NCBI GenBank assembly: GCA_026770615.1
Contig: MU631385.1
Coordinates: forward strand, 276,437-287,373
Direction of reading: 5' to 3'
Length of the DNA: 10,937 bases
Source: Pavlovales sp. CCMP2436
Lineage: Eukaryota > Haptophyta > Pavlovophyceae > Pavlovales
Shown: positions 6,166 through 10,937 of the stretch, piece by piece
Numbering within the stretch: the stretch's first letter is position 1
How the letters are laid out: the number at the start of each line of letters is the position of its first letter
Translations under genes and position numbers: made by a program
The notes under the pieces: model-generated
What the model was told of the DNA's origin: nothing
The model's input: only the letters and a program-made list of their open reading frames with translations
Database searches by the model: none

Positions 6166-6938
6166 GAAAGACGGCAAGCTGGTCAGCGTGTGCCACAAGG
6201 GCGGTGGAGGGCGGCAGAGCGTGAGCAGGCCCGGATGCACTGGCGGCGGGCCCAGAGGCACTGCACTGGCAGGAGCGGGAGCGGGCCCGGAGGCACTGGC
6301 GGCTGGCAGAGGGACTCCCCCCTCTGATTGGCTGGTTAGAACCTGAGCGGGCCCGGAGGCACTGGCGGCGGTAGAGAGAGGATGCTGCCGCACTCCTCTC
6401 CCCCTGCATTACCGGTCAGGACCAGAGCGGGCCCGTGGGCACTGGCGGAAAGCGAAAGGAGAGCAGGGCTGGCATGCTCGGCGGCGAGCGGCAGAGAGAG
6501 GATGCTGCCGCACTCCTCTCCCCCTGAATTACCGGTCAGGACCAGAGCGGGCCCGGAGGCACTGGCGGCGGCAGAGAGAGGATGCTGCCGCACTCCTCTC
6601 CCCCTGAATTACCGGTCAGGACCAGAGCGGGCCCGGAGGCACTGGCGGGAGGCGGGAGGCGAGCAGGGCTGGTAGGCTCGGCGGCGCTCGGGCAGAGAGA
6701 GGGTGCTGCCGCACTCCTCTCCCCCTGAATTACCGGTCAGGACCAGAGCAGAGCGGGCCCGTGGGCACTGGCAGGAGGCGGAAAGAGAGCAGGGCTGGCG
6801 GGCTCGGCGGCGAGCGCAGCCGGGAGGGCAGCGAGCTAGGCAGCGAGGGGGGCGGTCAGGCGGCGCAAGCCAGGGTACGCGATGGTAGGCTTTTCCCTTG
6901 CGATGGTGTGTACGAAGAAGGGGCTAGGGCGGGGACAG

Positions 6939-7056
6939 GCTGGACGGCTTGGGAATGACCTGAGAGGGCCCGAAGGCACTGGCGGCGAGCGGCCGAGGGA
7001 GGATGCTGCTGCGATCCTCCCCCTCTGATATGCTGGTCAGGACCTGAGCGGGCCCA
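6939..7056. repeat. 118-bp repeat unit inserted in duplication copy 2
   Basis: The sequence GCTGGACGGC(T/G)TGGGAA(T/G)GAC occurs at 6939-6959 and 7057-7077 (19 of 21 identical). The equivalent site in copy 1 (about 6102) has it once. The intervening DNA is a diverged minisatellite unit with GGCCCGAAGGCACTGGCGGC and GATGCTGCTGCGATCC. Either the unit inserted with target duplication, or unequal exchange occurred between short homologies. Confidence 0.55.
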
Positions 7057-7224
7057 GCTGGACGGCGTGGGAAGGACGAGAAAATGGAAGATCGGGAAGG
7101 ATGGGGCTGAATCGCAGGGAGAGACGAGACAGCGGGTGGCAGCGGTGTCGGCAGCAAGCAAGCTCAGCGGTGGCGGCATCTGCGGGCCCGGGGGTGTTAA
7201 ATACCGTCCATGGCTGCGAGTGGT

Positions 7225-8520
7225 GCGCGAAGTCCACCCGGCCGCGAGCGGGGCGCGAAGCCCAGCGGCGAGTGGTGCGCAAAGCCCAGCGGCGAGCGGA
7301 GCGCGTAGCCCGGTGGGGAGCGGAGTGCAAAGCCCGGCGGCGAGCGGAGCGCGAAGGCCAGCGGCGAGCAGCGCGCGATGCCCAGCGGCGAGCGGAGCGC
7401 ATAGCCTGGCTGCAAGCGGAGTTCGAGGCCCGGCGGCGAGCGGAGCGCGAAGCTCGGGAGCGGCACGCGTAGCCCGGCGGCGAGGGGGGTCCGGGAGATC
7501 GGGAGTCCGGGAGATCGGAGAGCGCGTCAGCACCGAGTGCGTCAGCGACGAGAGCGGCTGCGGAGGGCGCGTCAGCGGCGAGCGGAGCACGAAGCCCGGG
7601 AGCGGAGCGCGTATCCCGACGGCGAGCGGAGCGCGAGGCACGGCGGTGAGCGGTGCCCGAAGCCCAGCGCGGCGAGCGGAGCGCAAAGCCAAGCGGCGAG
7701 CGAAGCACGTAGCCCTTCGGCAAGGGGAGATCGGGAGATCGGAGATCGGGAGTCCGGAAGATCGGAGTCCGGATCGGAGAGCGTCAGCACAGAAAGTGCG
7801 TCAGCGGAGAGTGCGTCAGCGGCGAGTGCGGCAGCGGGGAGAACGTCTGAGGCGAGCGGAGAACGAAGCCCAGGAGCGGGGTGCGTAGCCCGGCGGCGAG
7901 CGGTGCGCGAAGCCCGGCGGCGAGCGGAGCACGAAGCACAGCGGCAAGCGCAGTGCAAAGCCCCGGAGCGGTGCACGAAGCCCAGCGGTAAGCGGAGCGC
8001 GAAGCCCGGCGGCGAGCGCGGCGCGGAGCTCGGCGGCGAGCGGAGCGCGAAGCCCAGCGCAGGTCGGAGTGCAAAGCACGGCGGCAAGCCTAGCGTATAG
8101 CCCAGCGGCGAGCGGAGCACCAAGCCCAGCGGGGAGCAGGGCTCAAAGCCCGGGAGCGGTGCACGAAGCCCGGCGGCGAGCGGGGCGCGAAGCCCGGCGG
8201 CGAGCGGAGCGCGAAGCCCGGCGGCGAGCAGAGCGCGAAGCCCCGCGACGAGCGGAGCGCGAAAATTTTAAGACCGGAAGCGGCGCAAAGACCGGCGGCG
8301 AGCGAGCTCGAAGCCCGGGAGCGAAACACGTAGCCCAGCGTAGAGCGGAGCTCGAAGCCCAGCGTAGAGCGGAGCTCAAAGCCCGGGAGCAGTGCGCGAA
8401 GGTCGGCGGCGAGCGGAGCGCGAAGCCCAGCGGCGAGCGGGGCGTGTAGCCTGACGGCGAGCGGAGCGTGAAGCCCGGCCACGAGCGGAGCGCGTAGCCA
8501 GGTGGCGAGCGTTACGAGGA
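7225..8520. repeat. 24-bp minisatellite array, about 1.3 kb
   Basis: The array consists of diverged copies of GCGAAGCCCGGCGGCGAGCG followed by GAGC. The consensus has no stop codon in any of the six frames (for example AKPGGERS, RSPAASGA and EARRRAER on plus, APLAAGLR on minus). Insertions and deletions not divisible by three change the frame between units, yet long open frames persist. The predicted peptides visibly switch from one repeat motif to another inside a single frame. I therefore annotate no protein here. Confidence 0.9.
7489..7850. repeat. Two GATCGGGAGTCCGG islands within the 24-bp array
   Basis: Islands at 7489-7575 and 7723-7850 share GGGAGATCGGGAGTCCGG, GATCGGAGAGCG and tandem GTCAGCGGCGAGTGC-type units. 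They are separated by ordinary 24-bp repeats. They are either a second repeat inserted twice or a higher-order unit of about 235 bp. Confidence 0.7.
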
Positions 8521-8524
8521 GCCC

Positions 8525-8885
8525 GGCGGCGAGCTGCGCGGCGGTGAGCTGCGCGGCGGCGAGCTGCGCGGCGGCGAGCTGCGCGGCGGCGAGCTGCGCT
8601 GCAGCGAGCTTTTCCAAGCTCGCCGAGATCGCGTCGAAGCTGGGCGCGGCGTGCATGCGCTGAGAGCGCGACGATGCTGTGCACACCGATAGATGCGGCG
8701 AGCTGCGGCGAACTGGCTGTGGCGAGCTGCGCTGCGACGAGCTGCACTGCGGCGAGCTGCACTGCGGCGAGCTGCACTGCGGCGAGATATGCCAAGCGCG
8801 CGGAGATTGCATCGATGCAGCAGCGCGGCGTGCGTGCGCTGAGAGCGCGGCGATGCTGTGCGCGCCGATAGCGCGTCGATGCGGC
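8525..8885. repeat. 15-bp arrays in a ~179-bp higher-order repeat
   Basis: Array one (8525-8610) is built from GAGCTGCGCGGCGGC and array two (8697-8785) from GAGCTGCACTGCGGC. Each is followed by the same unique tail: a CCAAG(C)...GAGAT(C/T)GC segment, then GCGGCGTGC, GCTGAGAGCGCG and GATGCTGTGC. The tail is found near 8651 and 8830. The ~179-bp period is not a multiple of three. Confidence 0.85.
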
Positions 8886-9580
8886 GTGGCGAAGGTGCAC
8901 GGAGAGCGCAGCAATGCTGCGTGCTGAGAGCGCGGCGATGCTGCGGGCTGAGAAAACGGCGATGCCAAGAGCCGAGATCGCTTGGCGAAGATGCCACACG
9001 CATTGAGAACGAGGGGATGCTGTGCGTTAGAGTGCGGCGATGCAGCGCGTGCCGATGCAGCGCGCGCCGAGAGCGCGTCGAAACTGCGGCGCGGCGATGC
9101 TGTGCGCGCTGAGAGCGCGTCGATTCTGCGGCGCGGTGAAGGTACACTGAGAGTGCAGCAATGCTGTGACTGCGGCAATGCTACGTGCTGAGAGCGTGGC
9201 GACGCTTTGCACGCCGAACGCAGAGATGCTGCGCGCGCTGAGAGCACGGCGATGCAGCGTGCTGTGAACAGGACGATGCACGCTCGCAGAAAGGCGGCGA
9301 TGCTGTGGCGCGGCGAAGGTGCCCGCACTGAAATCGCGCGAGCACACCGAACATGAAGATGCCGTGCGTGCCGAGAGCGCGGCGATGCAGCGTGCCGAGA
9401 CCGGGACGATGCACGCGCGCTGAAAGGCGGTGATGCTGCGGCGCGGCGAAGGTTCCCGCGCTGAGAGCGCGCAAGCGCGCCGAACGCGGAGGTGCCGCGC
9501 GTGTTGAGAGCGTGGCGAAGCAGCGAGCTGAGAACGGGACGATGCACGCGCGCTGTAAGGCGGCGCTGCATGTTGAGATG
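8830..9580. repeat. 24-bp GCTGAGAGCGCGGCGATG array with 133-bp higher-order units
   Basis: The short unit is about 24 bp (GATGCTGCGTGCTGAGAGCG plus CGGC). In the second half a larger unit starting GACGATGCACGC begins at 9272, 9405 and 9538, exactly 133 bp apart. It includes GCGCGGCGAAGG at 9308 and 9441. Many short units contain the perfect hairpin CGCGCT-GAG-AGCGCG (for example 9105-9119). The 511-codon minus-strand open frame over this region reads the 133-bp unit in three different frames. Confidence 0.85.
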
Positions 9581-9649
9581 GCTGTTGAGATGGCGTGAAG
9601 CCTTGCTCCCGAGGGCGCCAGGCATGGCGCGTGCCTGAAGGCTGGGAAT

Positions 9650-9681
9650 AGCTGTTACGAAAGAAAGCTGTTACGAAAGAA
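9650..9681. repeat. 16-bp tandem duplication
   Basis: AGCTGTTACGAAAGAA occurs twice in direct succession. It lies just upstream of the transposase-like fragment and marks the border between the satellite domain and more ordinary sequence. Confidence 0.8.
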
Positions 9682-9686
9682 AGGAA

Positions 9687-10192
9687 GTGATTTCCCCGGT
9701 CCTGCGGTTCGAGGTGGAGGATTCGGAGGACGAGTCGGAGGAGGATTACGTCGTGGGCGGGCCGCCGTCTGGCCGACCGCCTGGTCCGCCGGCCTACAAC
9801 GCCGCGCAGGTCGCCGCCGACGCCGAGATAAAGCGCTACCTCGACGGTGAGCACGACACGCTCTGCTGGGCTGCGGCGGCCGGCGGGCGGCGAGCCGCCG
9901 AGCCCGAAAATGCCCAGGGGTGGCTACGTGCACATGGCGTCCCGAAAGGATAATTGCCGTCCCGTCCGTCCCCAGTTGAGTGTTTTTACAATTTCCTGCG
10001 TCTCAAAATAAAAAATCCCGTACCAACTTAACTCCATTTCCCTGGATGGGCCCGATCAGCGGTCTAGGGCGCAAAGTCGCCGCCGAGACGGGTCTCGTGA
10101 CGGAGAAAGTGGATCGTTTGGCCCGCTTCTTGAACGCCAGACTTCTCCGCTCATCCTCGTCGTCCTCGTCGTTGCTTCAGCCCTCGAATTAG
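9687..10192 (+). pseudogene. Degenerate hAT-like transposase C-terminal fragment
   Basis: hAT transposases are cut-and-paste enzymes that dimerise through a C-terminal domain. Frame one (9687-9953) gives an acidic start (EVEDSEDESEEDY), a Pro/Gly linker, and AEIKRYLDGEHDTLCW (9822-9869), which resembles the ELERYL...W opening of that domain. A second frame continues with IIAVPSVPS (9950-9976), reminiscent of the family's YLAIPASSVPSER block, then meets a stop at 9977-9979. The same frame resumes as SGLGRKVAAETGLVTEKVDR and LARFLNARLL (10058-10147), matching the FSxxGRxVxxxRxxLxPExVxxLxFLxxN pattern in spacing. The SERxF motif is missing or disrupted, and a frame change plus a stop break the gene. 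Splicing GT at 9975 to AG at 10059 would not restore the frame. The N-terminal part, including the catalytic core, is absent; upstream DNA is satellite. The match rests on recall of the family pattern, not a search. Confidence 0.4.
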
Positions 10193-10435
10193 ATGGCGTC
10201 CTCGTCCTTGCCGGAGATCGCAGCGCAGATAGACGACAAGCTGGTGACCGCTAAGAGGGTCGTGGGCATTTAGGAACCGTCAAGGTAACGTTAAGAAGAA
10301 CTTGAGCCTCATTTTTTGTGCTGTTCAATTGTGTAAATACTGCCTTCCGCCATCGTAGCCCCGCTGCTCCCTGTGCTGCGCGAGCGTGCAGCTGCAACTG
10401 CGCCGCCCGAGGGGGGCGCTGTCTGGCTCGCCACC
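10193..10435. other. 3' flank of the fragment, no supported gene
   Basis: A 26-codon ATG frame (10193-10273) follows the fragment's stop codon directly. AT-rich sequence with a T6 run comes next (about 10310), then GC-rich DNA. I see no clear TIR ending the hAT-like fragment. Confidence 0.35.
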
Positions 10436-10937
10436 ATGATGTTGGTCTTCGCCACCATGCTATTGCTTGTGTCACGTGCTGTGACGGGCGCTATTTCGCG
10501 CGGTGGCGAGCAGCACGCGGAGACGCCGCACAAAGCTACCAAGGCTACGACGACGATGCTCCTTCCTGCGGCCACCGCAGTGTGCGCGCTCGCAGCGGCG
10601 CGATGCTGTCCACTCGAGGTACTCGCTGGCAACTCTCGACCACCCGTCTCGCTCGGGTCCTCAAGTGGATGTGCGTCGCGCGCTGCGGTGGGCGCTGCTG
10701 CGCGCGGCGACGGGCCGCACGCGTAGACGCCGCTCAAGGCTACCAAGGCTACGACGACGATGCTGCTTCCTGCGGCCACCGCAGTGTGCGCGCTCGTAGC
10801 GTCGCGATGCTGTCTACTTGAGGTACTCGCTGGCACCTCTCGACCACCCGTCTCGCTCGGGTCCTCAAGTGGATGTGCCAAGTGGATGTGCGTCGCGCGC
10901 TGCGGTAGGCGTTGCTGCGCGCGGCGGCGGGCCGCAC
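10309..10937 (-). CDS. Hypothetical repeat protein with two hydrophobic segments, partial
   Basis: This minus-strand frame is open to the window edge, so its start is unknown. The first in-window start-like codon is a TTG at 10881. It spans the 204-bp tandem repeat, and 204 is a multiple of three, so a 68-residue unit appears twice in the same frame. Each unit carries HPLEDPSETGGRE, then PASTSS and SAHTAVAAG, then a hydrophobic segment (SIVVVALVALSGVYAC or SIVVVALVALCGVSAC) long enough for a short membrane helix. A 13-bp insertion in the outer copy (near 10872-10884) would shift the frame relative to a third copy. Plus-strand frames overlap throughout. No family is recognised and chance is quite possible. 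Confidence 0.2.
   Translation of the reverse strand, partial: AARRRAQQRLPQRATHIHLAHPLEDPSETGGREVPASTSSRQHRDATSAHTAVAAGSSIVVVALVALSGVYACGPSPRAAAPTAARDAHPLEDPSETGGRELPASTSSGQHRAAASAHTAVAAGRSIVVVALVALCGVSACCSPPREIAPVTARDTSNSMVAKTNIMVASQTAPPSGGAVAAARSRSTGSSGATMAEGSIYTIEQHKK
10436..10726 (+). CDS. Hypothetical small secreted-like protein, 96 aa
   Basis: The start is the ATG at 10436, within GCCACCATGA, a very good match to the eukaryotic initiation context. A second in-frame ATG with the same GCCACC context lies 21 bp on (10457). The N-terminus (MMLVFATMLLLVSRAVTGA) is hydrophobic and resembles a signal peptide. The rest is Ala/Thr-rich with several Cys (VCALAAARCC). It stops at the 10724 TAG, exactly where the second 204-bp unit begins. 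The double start context comes from a 21-bp local duplication, so it may be fortuitous. It conflicts with the antisense frame at 10309-10937. No family is recognised. Confidence 0.2.
   Translation: MMLVFATMLLLVSRAVTGAISRGGEQHAETPHKATKATTTMLLPAATAVCALAAARCCPLEVLAGNSRPPVSLGSSSGCASRAAVGAAARGDGPHA
10521..10937. repeat. 204-bp tandem repeat, two units, running off the edge
   Basis: AGACGCCGC(A/T)CAA(A/G)GCTACC begins at 10521 and at 10725. The units differ at about 11 positions over 204 bp, so they are recent. Unit two contains a 13-bp extra copy of CCAAGTGGATGTG near 10872. The last bases (GCGGGCCGCAC) match the end of unit one, so a third unit probably follows beyond the window. Confidence 0.9.

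Larger units (their letters stand above)
5870..7060. repeat. G-rich minisatellite with 80/120-bp units
   Basis: About ten copies of a core around GCGGGCCCGGAGGCACTGGC occur here. In the centre the longer unit (GATGCTGCCGCACTCC, then TTACCGGTCAGGACCAGAGC) starts at 6381, 6501, 6581 and 6702, giving spacings of 120, 80 and 121 bp. The 120-bp form carries an extra ~40 bp containing GAGAGCAGGGCTGGC and a CTCGGCGGCG motif. A diverged unit lies at 6939-7056. The plus strand is strongly G-rich. Confidence 0.85.

Noticed and set aside
6856..7692. 278-codon minus-strand and 273-codon plus-strand (7067-7888) open frames as genes
   Set aside because: Both lie largely in the 24-bp array and switch between frame-specific repeat peptides because of non-3n indels. 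The unit is stop-free in all frames.
5635..9580. CRISPR array
   Set aside because: The repeats are contiguous minisatellites without unique spacers of regular length, and no cas genes are present.
8090..9625. Longest open frame (511 codons, minus strand) as a gene
   Set aside because: It crosses several unrelated satellites and reads the 133-bp unit in three different frames. It has no domain and its composition is dictated by the repeats.
9700..9720. tRNA T-arm-like GGTTCGAGGT
   Set aside because: No acceptor stem, anticodon arm or D-arm could be found around it.
9975..10059. Intron (GT...AG) rescuing the hAT-like frame
   Set aside because: Joining at these sites gives a stop codon almost immediately, so it does not restore the protein.

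Overview
The window reads as repeat-rich eukaryotic nuclear DNA with little or no conventional coding content. There are no closely packed prokaryotic-style genes, operons, rRNA, recognisable tRNA or CRISPR arrays. What there is: terminal-inverted-repeat (TIR) elements, small palindromic repeats, several unrelated minisatellites with higher-order structure, and one degenerate stretch resembling the C-terminus of a hAT-superfamily DNA transposase. AT-rich blocks alternate sharply with very GC-rich blocks. I cannot name the organism; a fungus or an alga would fit, and nothing in the sequence settles it.

Layout. 1-452: AT-rich, with a 31-bp direct repeat, four spaced CATAGTG-centred motifs and an AT minisatellite. 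453-2573: a candidate 2.1-kb non-autonomous transposon bounded by ~110-130-bp inverted arms. It holds two overlapping minus-strand open frames of unknown function, a nested 274-bp TIR element, an 80-bp insert flanked by AGTT, and many perfect hairpins, two of them closed by GNRA-type tetraloops. 2574-3440: weak minus-strand open frames, one encoding a Pro-rich EPIPPTDSIAQ repeat that also recurs inside the transposon. 3516-3901: a ~195-bp tandem duplication. 4090-4305: short acidic/basic-coding tandem repeats. 4430-5640: mostly unassigned, including a second copy (5096-5163) of a piece of the 453-2573 element.

5635-9580 is an almost continuous satellite domain. In order it holds a 17-bp array; an 80/120-bp G-rich array with an ~835-bp segmental duplication; a 24-bp array of about 1.3 kb; a 15-bp array in a 179-bp higher-order repeat; and a 24-bp/133-bp higher-order array. 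The long open frames here (up to 511 codons) are best explained by units that lack stop codons. Homologous units are read in different frames within one open frame, which argues against protein selection.

9639-10192 carries the hAT-like fragment, broken by a frame change and a stop. 10521-10937 is a 204-bp tandem repeat running off the edge, with competing, unverified open frames on both strands. The most coherent reading is a transposon graveyard beside, and partly feeding, an expanding satellite domain. A hAT-type machinery could have mobilised the short TIR elements, but that link is inference.
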